Positions 23,431 to 34,766 of a stretch of DNA of 64,000 nucleotides are shown piece after piece. Each line of letters begins with the position of its first letter. Within the stretch, counting starts at the first letter, position 1. This DNA is from Planococcus citri (Eukaryota > Arthropoda > Insecta > Hemiptera > Pseudococcidae): the NCBI RefSeq assembly GCF_950023065.1, contig NC_088680.1:41404559-41468558 (forward strand), written 5' to 3'. A program made the translations under genes and the position numbers. The notes beneath the pieces are model-generated. The model saw only the letters and a list, made by a program, of their open reading frames with translations. It did no database searches and was not told where the DNA came from.

Positions 23431-25060
23431 GTTCTCAGTGATGGAACTTCTCTTTCTTCATATACGTCATTTTGTAGGCCGGAAGAGAAGTTATCAAATG
23501 ACAAAAAATGGCGCAAACCAAACGTCCTTACGATTTTTTACGGACGGGAGGGGCATTTGAAAATTTTTAAAATAGCTGCCAAATGTAAATTTCAAATTTC
23601 TGTAGCGGAAGTTTTAATCAATTTGGCGGTTCAAACTTCTTTTCATTTTATTCCACGTTCCAAAGACTACCTATTCGCTGTGTGACCATTTTAGATGATG
23701 TAAAAAAAATCAGTTTGAAAACTTGCAATTGAAATAAAAGTGTGATAGCACGAATTGAAAATTCTGGAAAAATTCTCAAAAATAGCCTTTTTCTTTTTCG
23801 TCTTTATAGAGAACAAATTTACAAAAAAAAAAATGTAATTTTGAACATGATTTTGGGATCTATTAATTTCACTCGAAAGTCTGAAAATAAATTTTCAACG
23901 TCATGTCGACTAGAAAATAAATGCGATCGAAATGACGAAAAATTAATCTCTGCTTACCTTTTCATTATGGTAGTATGAAATATTAAATGGCTACATTTAG
24001 CTACCATTAATTTGAAAAATGTTTGATGAAATTTTGAATTTTCGACAATTGGTAATCTTTCAGATATTTAGATAGCTCTCGAATATTTTTCTCAGAGCTC
24101 CAGAGCTCTTATTCTTATAAATGGTTGTAAATTTTTAGTCGATATGTCGTTGACATTTTTTTTTTTGATTTTCAAATGTACCTAATTATGTTGAAATTAT
24201 GCTCAAAAACACGTATTCTTATAGGCTAAATTTATTCTCTATTTAGGCAAGAAATACCAAAAGTCATTTATGGACATTTTTAGAATTTGTTTCGAATTTT
24301 TCTTGATGAAATAGGTGTTTAATTATTCAATGGCACTTTTAGTAGCTTTCTTTAGGGGTGCTTTCACCTAAAAAATTAAGGGCCATATTATGTATACCTC
24401 ATTTACCTACATGTTCAGCATATTTTTTTCAGAATTGTTTATACTTACTTGAAGTTGATCCTTGATCTTCAAAAATGCAACAAAATTTATTTTCACAATT
24501 TTTTCGGTCCAACGTCATCAACTTTTGGTCGAACAATTTTTTTCTCGAAAAATACCACAAAAGCTGCCCAACCACGTCATCAACCTGCATTTGAATCAAA
24601 TTCGTCGATTTTTCCATATTTTATAACTTTTATTTACGACGTTGCATCAAACTATTTTTAGAACCCCTGATTTCCTTTTTGGGTTACACTTCGAGCTAAA
24701 ATTCATATCTATACTAATATCAACTCGAAAACATTGAACTTGCGATTTCAACAAAATTAAAGAAATCATCGATTTTTTTTCTTGTTCATTTTCATCACAT
24801 TGTATTATATTGTATGTACTTGTATGGTACTTACAATTTGAAAAAATGTACCTCCAACAAGTGGAAAAAAATGTAGGTAGCATCTTTCACAGATTCTTGG
24901 TGTTTTAAAGAGTTTATAATATTTGACACTTGGATGAGAGAATACCAATTTCCAACTTTTTAAAAAACGGATTTTACCTGTCTTATCTTTGTTATAGGTA
25001 TCTATACTTGCATAGTCGTATCATCTTTCGAGTGGAGCGATGTGCTGATCTGAAATAGAC
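23431..25060. other. AT-rich non-coding DNA
   Basis: No gene or clear element seen. Short open frames on both strands (for example 23742-23978 and 24429-24661) carry no recognisable domain. Confidence 0.4.
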
Positions 25061-26330
25061 ATCTTTACTTCCTTACTTTTTCAATAAAAATTGTTTATCT
25101 GTTATTACGTAGTTCAACCATCATTGTTTTTTTTTATTTATGTAGTGTAAATCACTGGAGCTTTTTTCGTAACCTGATTCGATCTATACTTCGTTCCTTC
25201 TTTTGTACGCTTAATTGTCACAGCACAGAAAGATCAACCTCTGCGAGCCTACCTCTTTACGTGATTCGCGACCCTGTACCACGCACTCTTCACGTCATCT
25301 TCATTAGTCGAACGAAGCGTAAAAAAAAATTCGCCACACACAGCCTTACACTATCTCATCGTTACGAGCCCGCGAGAAAGATACCATTGTTTTAGCCGAG
25401 GCTGAGCTCAGTAGCGACTCGGCACCTATATTGTTATGTAGGAAACATTTTGAAATTATTAATGAATTATAGCGCGCCGTATACCGCTGACGACCTTTTA
25501 CAACACGGCACGGCACGCTGAGCATTGAGTACTCTTGATAATTTTCAACGCCGGAGGAAGAGAGACCCGGAGAGAGAGAGATCTGTAGGGTCTGTAGGAT
25601 ACGTAGGTGCTCTTCTGAGCGTTGCCTGCCCTCGGCACCCACACGTTTGGATGGAAATTTCATCAAAGCTGGCAAAAATTATATCGTAGCAGGTTTTTCT
25701 GCGAACGTTTAACGTTTGAATATCTCTCGCTCTTCGTCGCTCGTCCTTGTATGTACCTAGTAGATGAAAAATTATAAACGATTTTTTTTTCGCTCTCATC
25801 TCTCCTCCCCCCTCGGGATTCATCGAAAATGGCGCGGTGCGGCCCGGCAAGATACGATGCTAGATTGTGCGCTGCATGCGACTACGTAGCCGCAGCCGCC
25901 GCTGAAACATCCTGCGATAACCCGAATGGAAATGATTTTTATGAATTTTCCATCTCGCTGGGTTTTTTTATTATTTATCGGAAACGTGCGCTGGGATTGG
26001 AAAAACGCGACGTTGACCTTTGAGAGAGCTGTACGCTCGTGTATTATGGTGCCTTTCCAGCTGGGTTTCAGTTGCGCTGAAGGAGTTCCATGTGCGCCGC
26101 GGATCATGCTTATCGAAGGGTGAAACAATTTTTAAATGAAAAACGTGATATCGAATTTGAAAAATGAAATAAGTAGAGATGATTTTTTTCAAAAAAGAAT
26201 TTTTACTCGCTTGACATTATTTTGTAATGAGTTTGATATCGGAGGAAAGAATTTCGTTGATGTGTAAGAGTCGTGATTGGAGGAAAATTATTCGAGAAGC
26301 GAGTGAGTATAAATTACTCAACTATGATGA
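25061..26330. other. CpG-rich single-copy block, candidate promoter or first-exon region
   Basis: This is one of the most CpG-rich stretches of the window, especially 25350-25660 and 25800-26110. It carries overlapping open frames on both strands (25346-25850 minus, 25829-26123 plus), a common side effect of few stop codons in GC-richer DNA. The ATG at 25829 opens an alanine- and cysteine-rich frame to 26023, but I could not tie it in phase to any KCC exon. A GA|GTGAGT donor-like site lies near 26303. Confidence 0.25.
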
Positions 26331-26799
26331 GCTACGAAGTGCTCGACTGAAAATTCATTTTCCATCTTATAAGGAAATTTTTACTTTTTGACGAATTTTT
26401 GAAAATGCAACAGAAGTATCCCAATCAACTGAAAATTTCTAGACCAGGAAATAAAAAATTAAAAAAACCAAATATACACCAATTCGATAAAATAATATCT
26501 AAATTTACTTACGTAGGTAATAGGTATTTATTCTTGAACATACAACACAAGAATGCGAACGAACGTATGTACCTAGGTACATCGTATCTACGATATTCTC
26601 ATTGTCAGTACCAATTCGTAATCTCTGATAGAACAACATAATAATTATAACGAATATGGTACTTTTCCATTGCCACAAATTTAAAATGCTGAATTCCATT
26701 TTTCAATTTTTAGGTAATTTATAAAAATTAATTTCGTTCATTTTTCTTAATTAAAGAACCAAAATTTTATAGAATTGAAATATAAGGATAAAATTTAGT
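26331..26799. other. AT-rich non-coding DNA
   Basis: No gene or clear repeat seen. Confidence 0.35.
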
Positions 26800-27480
26800 T
26801 TACGGCCTATTTTTGACCTTACGAATAAATTGGTGGCAGTTTCGAGCCGTTCTAGAGTCTCCAGTGGATTTTCAAATTTAGCAATTACGAGTGAAAATGG
26901 TTGATTCAAATTGATACTCAGGACACTTAGGTGTTGAATTTCATTTTGGTCCATTTTGATGATAATTTTTTCGAACCCGGAGAACCTAAAAATCCCTGGT
27001 GACTCCAGAATGACTGGAAACCTCTATCATTGAATTTGATGAGCTGAATGGGATAGCCTACAAACCAAATTTAAACTTTTCAAGTTGAGACCATTCGTAA
27101 GCGACAAATTTTTCTTTTATTTCTGCCAAAAAAAAAGATTGGATTTCAATTTTATGGAGACAATTTTTTTCAAATTGGTGCCTTAATTGCATTATATAGG
27201 TACATCTTACATACCTGGATTTTTTGGTGCCTAATTTCATTTTTATGCATTTTAATTGCGAGTTTTTCCAAAATTGGAAAATTCAAAAATCTTCTGGAGA
27301 CTGCAGAACAGCTCGAAACCATCTCCCATCGACTCCCTTGATCGAAAATAAGATATAAAATAAATTTTAGCTTTCTACCTAAATTTTATCAAATTTCGAT
27401 TTTTTTTTTTTGTAGAAAATAGGCTGGCATTTCTTCAAAAATTTGCGAAAAATCAAAAAATGAAATCCACCTAATCATTT
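26800..27480. mobile_element. Remnant of foldback family F1
   Basis: Arm sequence of F1 is recognisable: CTATTTTTGACCTTACGA with a GAGTCTCCAGTGGATTTTC phrase (26806-26875), then inverted phrases near 26980-27020 and 27290-27340. Both terminal segments are missing or too diverged to place. Confidence 0.55.
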
Positions 27481-27654
27481 TGACTTGAAAAATGGAAGAA
27501 TAGAGTTCTGTAGTTGAAGTAACGTCTTTCGTCCCTCTCCCTTGTCCCTTCCAATTGGTGAAAAGTAAATAGCGATTTAGAAAAAATAACCTGAAAATTA
27601 TTTTTCAGGGTTTTTGCTGTAAAACAGCAGACATTTTTTTAAAGAATAAGAAAC

Positions 27655-28885
27655 TTTCCGTGTTGGAGAAACAAATTGCTTCGAAGAGTGTAATAAAGTA
27701 ACTTGTCCAATTGTGCAAATCATAAAAAAGTTTAGGTTTCAAAGAGAAATCATTTTGGAAAATGAAAGTTTTGAAAAAGCTCCAATCTTTCATTTCTAAC
27801 AAAATAAATGATTATAAGTTTGAAAATTTTTTCAAAAATAATTCAACAACGTAAGTAGAGAACATTAGTCAAAAGCACTTTTTGAAAACACATTTTTAAA
27901 AAAATGAATAACCAAAATATAATCACAATAATGGTACCTACCTACCTAGATAGTATAAAAAGGTCATCTAGTTCCCAAGTTGAGCCAGAAAACAAAAATC
28001 CAAGTCGAGTCGCAAAGATAGGATTTTTCATCAACTCTTAAAATCTTGTCGGAAATCTCAACGAAATATCACTCAAGATTTAGCGAAATCGAAAGCTTTG
28101 TATGTAGTAGAGGACTAGAGGTGAATAATCATAGAAACGTGTTTGCTTTGAAGCGGAAAATGTGGCATAGAATTTTTTTTCAGTTTTAAAAAACGAATTA
28201 TTTTACCACTGAATTAGATGTCAGAATATTAAAATACTCGACAAAACCACAAATTCGTTTCATGGAAAAAGTTACCAAAATAACTGACTGATCTCGCATA
28301 TAGATTTATGTTTTTGTTTGCCATTTTTTTCTAATGCTCAATGTATTATGATTCAGTGACAAAATAATCATGTCTTTCTAAAATGAAAGGAAATTGCATG
28401 TTAAGTACATTATCAGCTTCCAAGCAAAAACGTTTCAATCTAAAGTTACCTTCCCCCCACCACCACCACCACAAAGCTTTCAATATCGCCAAGTTTTGTA
28501 TCATATTTCAGTCCGATTTCGAACAAGATTTCATAACTTTATAAAAAATCCTCTCTGCAGCCTAGATTTTTGTTTTCTTCATTTTTTGGACACAGGTACA
28601 TATTTCTTTCACCAAGTTTTTATTTTTGCTCAACTTGCAAAATGCCTGATGACCTTTTATGATTTTCTTTTTCTTAGTCATTTTTTAAAAACGTTTTCAA
28701 AAAGTTCTTTTGACTAATGTTCCCTACTTCTGTTGTTGAATTATTTTTGAAAAAAAGGTTGCTTTTTCAACACTTTAATTTTCTAAAATGATTTTTCTTC
28801 GAAACCTCTACTTTTTAATGATTTGGGCAACTGGACAGTGGACAGGGTACTTTATTACACTCTTCAAAGCAATTTGTATCCCTAT
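27655..28885. mobile_element. Large imperfect palindrome, 1.2 kb
   Basis: Left-arm segments reappear inverted on the right in nested order: TTCGAAGAGTGTAATAAAG (27680) against CTTTATTACACTCTTCAAAG (28850); GAGAACATTAGTCAAAAGCA (27858) against TTCTTTTGACTAATGTTCCC (28703); ATCGAAAGCTTTGT (28089) against ACAAAGCTTTCAATATCGCC (28471). The centre lies near 28270. A CCACCACCACCAC run at about 28458 interrupts one arm. Transcription through it would give a long hairpin RNA. No coding capacity. Confidence 0.75.
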
Positions 28886-29832
28886 AAGGAAACCTAGAGA
28901 ACCTCCAAAGGATTAATTACATAACTCATTATCCTTGCAATATCTCGTTTCAGATCATTGAAATCTAAAAATTGCTATTTTTGAAATTGACGATTCAAAA
29001 CTATTAATTTCTGAGTATTGAGATATGTTGAAATAATAAATAAACAGATACTCTCTTGTAATCAGTGAATAGCTTTCTTCGCTCGTAGTAGCTACTATGA
29101 TGAGGAAATAGTCTTTAAAAATGAATTCGGTGCTTTTAAAAACCCAGATTTTAATATTCGTAATTGAAATTTTTGAAATTACAATTTTGCACTTTCTTTT
29201 TAAAGCTTTTTTTTGAGGGGTTTTGGCGTCACTCTGTCATTAAAAACAAAAGTGAGTCCCTGAAGAACCCTGTAATCAAAGTTTCAACTCTCTATGTGCA
29301 TAACCAGTCACTGATGGGGCATGTTACGGTTAAGGATGGTAGACAGATGAATAATAGGTAGACAAATCTTTTTCTCTTTTTGGAAATGGAACCGAAAATG
29401 TGATCCGGATCATTTTCCCCGAATGTAATCCGTGATTCGTGATCTCAGATCTGTTTAAAAATTCTCCATGATCCTTGAGATCTGTGATCTACTTAGTTCT
29501 AGATATTGCAACCCTGCTGTTGAGGCTGTATGCAAAATTTAAACTTGAATTTCTGGTCAAGTAGGATTTTTGTGTTGATATTTTTAAACATTTCTATGAA
29601 AAGATCATCACGTATAAATAGATAGGTAAGTTATAATTTTCTCCCTAGAATGTATTTTCCCACTCCAAGATGATTTTTTTTTCAATTTCAAGAGTTGGGA
29701 ATGGGATTATATCTGATTTTTGAGCCCCTCCTACTTTTTGTCTCAAATTCATGTCGTGTGTGGCCTTTTCTAAATTAAAAAGATCAGTGTTGAATTTCTT
29801 GAACTTAGCTGCTCGTCACCTATTTACTTGTA
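28886..29832. other. AT-rich non-coding DNA
   Basis: No gene or clear element seen apart from the dispersed motif CTCTCTTGTAATCAGTG near 29050 and a GATC-rich patch near 29400-29500. Confidence 0.4.
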
Positions 29833-30043
29833 CAGGGTGGCCAGAAATATCGGGTACCCCTAAGAATGTTTTTCATTAAAAATATAGGTTGGTAACGTGA
29901 AATAGATGCATATGATTGGTGGAATGTTATCTCTCCAGTCCAACAACCAATCATGTGTTATCATTATTATCATTCACTGTGACCAACCAAAGTATTTAGT
30001 TATAAAACTTTTTTAGGGGTACCCGATATTTCTGGCCACCCTG
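29833..30043. mobile_element. Intact MITE, 211 bp, perfect 31-bp TIRs, TA flanks
   Basis: The left end (29833-29863, starting CAGGGTGGCCAGAAATATCG) is the exact reverse complement of the right end (30013-30043). The element is flanked by TA on both sides (29831-29832 and 30044-30045). A second, inner inverted pair (ATGATTGGT / ACCAATCAT) brackets the centre. Perfect TIRs point to recent activity. Size and TA target fit the MITE class mobilised by Tc1/mariner-like transposases, but the superfamily is not proven by these ends. Confidence 0.9.
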
Positions 30044-30045
30044 TA

Positions 30046-30529
30046 ATGATTCTTTGTAAAACTCAAAATGTGATTACCTATCCTTCATTTTAGCTGTGTA
30101 GATTGCATTTTAATTAATAATTGCAAAAAATAATTTCTTGTTAAATCTTGCTACGATTTTAAAATAATTCATCATGTACTCATCGATTTTTTGTTATTTT
30201 TGTTTTACAGGTATGTATCAAGACTTGATCAAGTTGATTGATTTTGTTATTGGTAGGCAACCCTACGTTCTTGAGTAAGTAATTCATTGAACTGAATTAT
30301 TAAATAGCGCCTCTCATCCAATATTCTATTTGACAAGCGGGCGTTTCTAGCTTTTGCAGAATTAATATTTTCTGGGTAGAAAATGCAATGAGCTCTGTAC
30401 ATAGATACTTATTTAGTAGATAAGCGTAGTACAGTCTTACATGTACTTCAAAAGAAGGTGTAACCCTCATAGGTAGGTTCTTCAGGAGTTCTTCTGCCGT
30501 GAAATTGGATTAAAATTATTAAAAATAAC
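30046..30529. other. AT-rich non-coding DNA
   Basis: No gene or repeat seen. Confidence 0.35.
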
Positions 30530-30733
30530 TTTTGTGTGCTCCTTTCATCGTTCTTCTATCTGCAACAAACAAAACACGACGATGTCTTGAGGAACACACA
30601 CTAAACACTCCACAAGTCTTTACTTTGCCCCTTCGGTTTTCTATGAAGGCAGCCCAATCAACATTTGTGCGGTTTTGGTTGCGGTACTTTCAGGCAAATT
30701 ATTTGAAATTCGTTACGGAACACCCTGTACGTG
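30530..30733. repeat. Dispersed repeat family D1, short copy
   Basis: It starts TTTTGTGTGCTCCTTTCATC and ends GGAACACCCTGTA. Both motifs occur in the same order at 4553-4801, and the 3' half resembles 11690-11770. The 79-codon frame across it is probably a by-product. Confidence 0.5.
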
Positions 30734-30779
30734 GACTATTTTTCAATTACGTAAAAATGTCAACTTTGTGAAATTTGTT

Positions 30780-31740
30780 TGAGTTTTCACCTTCAAAACT
30801 CCATCTAGGTACCGCGAGTTGACGTAAAGGTAACAATTAATACACGTTCTCGGTTTTTACAGCCGAGTCGCGAGAATGACTACGCTATTAACACTCAGCT
30901 CGGTGAGTTTCTCTCGCTTGCGTGTTTTGTCATTTTGATTAATTTCAAAACTTTTCTTCTTTTTGAAATTCCTCCAAAAAAAAAAGTTCACCCCCTATAA
31001 TCGGTGTCATCGACAGGTACGAGTTATATACCTACTAGGTAAACCCGAAACCGCAACGAAGACGTCAATTTCAACGTAGTACAAAATCTGACGTCATCGT
31101 CTTGTCGCTATCTGTACCGAGCTACGAATAATTTAATGGACATGCCGCTCCATTAGCTTCGGAATTCTTATTCGGTGTATTTTCCCAACAACTCTAGTTT
31201 CAAAAACATTGGTTTTGATTTTCAACGAGAGAGCGTAGTGGATAAAAAGAGTAGTAGAGGTATGTACGATGTAGGTATCGTAGTTGTTTTGGCTGCTTCG
31301 AACATCATTCTTAGTTCCCCCGTGACCCTCGGACCCCTCGTACCTCTTTACAATTCTACATCGCCCAATTTCGAGAAACTCGAGCGAGATACATGGTAAG
31401 TATTTATGTTTGCGAGTTTGTAATCTCCAAAGTACCCCGCAGCTTTACCTTCATCATGTTGGTGAACGTAAATGGCTAATAAAATTGAATTATGGCCACG
31501 ATATTAGTTCAATACTAAGAGGTATTACGTATAAAGCGATATTAAGTTTTGTACCAACGAATACAAATGTGGTTTTACCTCAGCTGTACCCCACTTTTCA
31601 TTTCAATTTTTTTAGTACGTGCTACGTACGTATCAAAAACGCAGACGTCGGTTTGGCGCTGGGTCATGAGAGAAGTTTAGGATTAGCTTTTAGTTGTAAG
31701 AGAAAAAGTAAAGTCTAAAAATGTGTGTAGTTGTCATTTT
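30780..31740 (+). other. Single-copy CpG-containing block with a strong donor-like site; possible 5' exon
   Basis: CpG is frequent and no repeat similarity was found. The frame 31175-31399 runs to a very good splice-donor match ATG|GTAAGTAT (cut after 31395). If spliced there it leaves two bases, which does not fit the phase required by exon 38677-38751, so a direct coding join is excluded. It could be an untranslated or alternative first exon, or chance. Confidence 0.2.
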
Positions 31741-31978
31741 TTGGAATTTTTGAATTTTTGGATTTTAGTACATTTTACGAATACGAGTAAATTGTTTGTA
31801 CGTGAAAAATTCAGTGGTCGTTCGAAATATTATTTCGAGTCTTTCAGTTTTATACCGTATTACTCAGGTTTTCCAAAATTTTTACGTTTTCAAATTCTTT
31901 CCTGATTCACTCCGATCAAAGCCCACATGAGGACTACCTACCAAACATAGGAATAGGAAAAAACAAAGAATGAGGTTT

Positions 31979-33075
31979 CCCAACTGGCAGAAAAATGTTT
32001 GAACCTGAATAGGTTAAATCAAAAGAACGTGCAAAAATACATTTGAAGAGTGCTATTCCAAAACTCGCTTTGTCCATTTTCACAACTTTTCAGGAAAGAG
32101 GAAAAACAGTTTTCCTTCAAACGGGTAAATTGGCTTTTTAGGCGAGTTTAGCACTTTATTTGGATGGATTTATGAAGTAGGAGTGTAGGTATACACTTCA
32201 TCCACTAAATACTGCTGAAAAAAATTTCAATAAAAATGGACAAAGCGCGTTTTGGAACATTATTTTTTTTTTAATTTTTAGCGAATTGGCTATTTAGGTG
32301 AGTTTAACACCTCATTATGGTAAGTTGATGATGTAGGAATGTGAGTTAATACTTCATCTACCAGATACCGCTGAAAAACGCACTTCGACAAAAATGGACA
32401 AAGCGAGTTTTGGAATAGCACTCTTCATTTGCAGTCAAAATTTTGAGTGCTGAAGTGCATTTTTTCGATTTTTGAAGAATTGGCAACAATTTATTTGTAG
32501 AACCGTTTTGAGCAGTTCTGGAGCCAGCTCATTCTTATAAAAGATTTACCTAGTACCCACTCTGATTTCTGCATGCTGAGTCAATTAGAGCTAGTTTCAA
32601 GTCGTCTTGGAGCCTTCATGAATTTTGTGGAAATTCTAGATTTTCAATAAGTGCTACAAAAACTGTCAAAATCAGGTATAGCTAACGCGATTGATGTTTG
32701 GTAGTCACCCACTTGAGCAATAACTATCCAATTAGGTGCACACAATTTTTCCAAAATCTGTTTCTGCCCATTCGAAACTATATTTCTCAAATTTTTAACT
32801 ATTAAATCGTGTTTTCAAAATATGGCTGGAGGCTGTGATAATTTCAATCGTCAAACGTCTGCTGGAGGCTCCAGAATTGCTCAAAATAGTTCGAAACCGT
32901 TCTTAATCGATTTGGGAGGGTTGAAATATGGTAAATGGTAAATTACAGCACCCTAGTTTGATTTTGTGAAATTTGATTTTTTTCTCTCATCGTTTAGACC
33001 AAATTTGATTGGTGACGTATTTTTACATGATCTTTCGATTTAGCTTGTCTAATTCAAAGAAATTTCTTTAAGCAT
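31979..33075. mobile_element. Foldback element, family F1, carrying a nested MITE
   Basis: The left end (CCCAACTGGCAGAAAAATG, 31980) matches the F1 end at 14082. The right end (about 32995-33075) is an inverted diverged version of the left, with paired words TTAAATCAAAAGAACGTG and CATGATCTTTCGATTTAGC. The pairing is interrupted by the 382-bp TIR element at 32045-32426, which therefore inserted later. The 47-bp segment just upstream (31886-31932) resembles 44963-45009, which precedes another F1 remnant. Confidence 0.65.
32045..32426. mobile_element. MITE with perfect 36-bp TIRs, nested in an F1 element
   Basis: The left end (32045-32080, GAAGAGTGCTATTCCAAAAC…) is the exact reverse complement of the right end (32391-32426). 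ATTT flanks both sides (32041-32044, 32427-32430), a possible 4-bp target duplication. The interior is a diverged direct duplication of about 160 bp, each half holding a TTGGCT-TTTAGG-GAGTTTA segment, a TACTTCATC-type segment and a AAATGGACAAAGCG segment that repeats the inner TIR sequence. Confidence 0.9.
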
Positions 33076-33585
33076 ATAGGTATTTGACATGCCTTTAGGA
33101 AAATAATAACAATTTGTAAGGGTACCAGGGGTACTTATATAAACGTACAATATTTTTTGATGGGTCGAAATACGCGAGTAGTATGTACGAGTATATACCT
33201 AGTACTTGATGTTGAAGTTTGATTTTCGCCGATCTAACCTGTTCATCGTAGCTCAAGTCAAGTTCTTTCCAACTTACAATCATTCTCACGATTCTTAGCT
33301 AACTTACGTTTGAAGTCAAGAACTGTGGAGCTTGCAAGAATATTTTAATAAAATCATTTTAATTTAATTTCACAAAAAAAACGATTGCATTCACTTGTGG
33401 TGAAAAATCAAAAATCTGTTTTCCAAGTTAAAAAAAATAATTATTTAAAAGCAACCAATTAGCAAAAATTTGAAACTTTTCTTGCAATGCGAACAGCTGA
33501 CTGTGTGGCTTTTGATAAATCACCAGTAATTACTCGAATGTAATTTTGTCATTTGTAGTAAATTAGGTGTAACATAGTAACTTTT
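33076..33585. other. AT-rich non-coding DNA
   Basis: No gene or repeat seen. Confidence 0.35.
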
Positions 33586-34165
33586 GGTACCTAATTACTG
33601 GTAATTTCTTAATATGTAAATCACTGTCTACTGGTAATTTCTGGTAAATTACTGATGATTTTTGGCAATTTCTGGTCAATTTCTGGTGATTTTTGGTAAA
33701 TTTCTGGTAAATGTCTGATTAAATTTCTGGTAATTTCTGGTAAATTACTGGTGATTTCTGGTGAATTACTGATTAAATTACTGGTAATTTCTGGTAAATT
33801 ACTGGTAATTTCTGGTAAATTACTGGTAATTTCTGGTAAATTACTGGTAATTTCTGGTAAATTACTGGTAATTTCTGGTAATTTACTGGTAATTTCTGGT
33901 AATTTACTGGTAATTTCTGGTAAATTACTGGTAATTTCTGGTAAATTACTGGTAATTTTGGTAAATTACTGATGATTTTTGGTAATTTCTGGTCAATTTC
34001 TGGTGATTTTTGGTAAATTTCTGATTAAATTACTGGTAATTTCTGGTGAATTACTAGTGATTTCTGGTAAATTGCCAATAATTTCTGGTAAATTACGAGT
34101 GAGTTTTGGTAAATTACGTGTATTTTTGGTAAATAACAAGTAATTTTGGTAATTTTTTGATGGAT
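33586..34165. repeat. Minisatellite, 21-bp unit GGTAATTTCTGGTAAATTAC-T
   Basis: A highly regular core (33776-33965) is built from alternating GGTAATTTCT and GGTAAATTACT half-units. Degenerate copies extend on both sides, and a last fragment lies after 34760. The heptapeptide repeat in the frame 33751-33972 follows from the 21-bp period and is not evidence of a gene. Confidence 0.95.
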
Positions 34166-34201
34166 CTTATGATTTTTTTTACAATAAATGACCAGTAATT
34201 T

Positions 34202-34760
34202 CCAGTGCTGTGAGAACGCGGAAGTGCTCGTTCCCGTTCCCGTTCTTCGTTCTCACTATAAAGAACGCCGTTCTTTGTTCCTTATTGTTCCCAAATGCAA
34301 CACCTCGATCCTGTTCCTAGTTCTTCTGCTCCATAAGCAGAAGCGTTCCCGTTCCCGTTCTCGTTCTCAAAAAAATTTCCAGAATTCACGTTCCTGTGTT
34401 CCCGTTCCCGTTCTCAATAGTGTTCTGTGGTATAATCCAAGCAATTTTTGGTGGAAATTTTTTCATTTTCTTCAATTGTACCAAAAAACAACTGAAAGTT
34501 TGTGGAAAAAGCTTATTTTTCCCTATTTTTCAGAATTTTGGGAGGTAATTAAAGGACCCTGAAAGAACATCTGAGAACGCCAAATTAGCACTCCGTTCCC
34601 GTTCCCGTTCCGTTCTCGGAATTTTATTGTCCCCGTTCTTGAGTAAGAACGTTCTTCAAGAAGATTTGTGGGTTAGTCCGTTCGTTCTTTGAAGGAAATT
34701 TAAAAAGTAGCGTTCTTTAGGCGTTCCCGTTCCCGTTTTCGTTCGTTCTCACAGCACTGG
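34202..34760. mobile_element. TIR element with GTTCCC arrays, inserted in the minisatellite
   Basis: The ends are exact 17-bp inverted repeats: CCAGTGCTGTGAGAACG (34202-34218) and its complement (34744-34760). TAATTT flanks both sides (34196-34201 and 34761-34766), either a target duplication or part of the host array. Clusters of GTTCCCGTTCCCGTTC lie in both halves (about 34228-34250, 34344-34360, 34397-34412, 34593-34612, 34723-34745), all on the same strand. The 124-codon frame 34188-34562 is low-complexity and spans the element end, so I do not call a gene. Confidence 0.85.
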
Positions 34761-34766
34761 TAATTT

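Noticed and set aside
25829..26023. Alanine/cysteine-rich frame from ATG 25829 as the KCC first exon
   Set aside because: I found no donor in a phase that joins exon 38677, and frames are open on both strands here, so nothing singles this one out.
33751..33972. Heptapeptide-repeat protein (LLVISGK-type)
   Set aside because: It is a translation artefact of a 21-bp minisatellite with a period divisible by three. Other strands and frames are equally repetitive.
34188..34562. 124-codon open frame with arginine/serine repeats
   Set aside because: It starts in the minisatellite and runs across the end of the 34202-34760 element. The R/S repeats are translated GTTCCC arrays.
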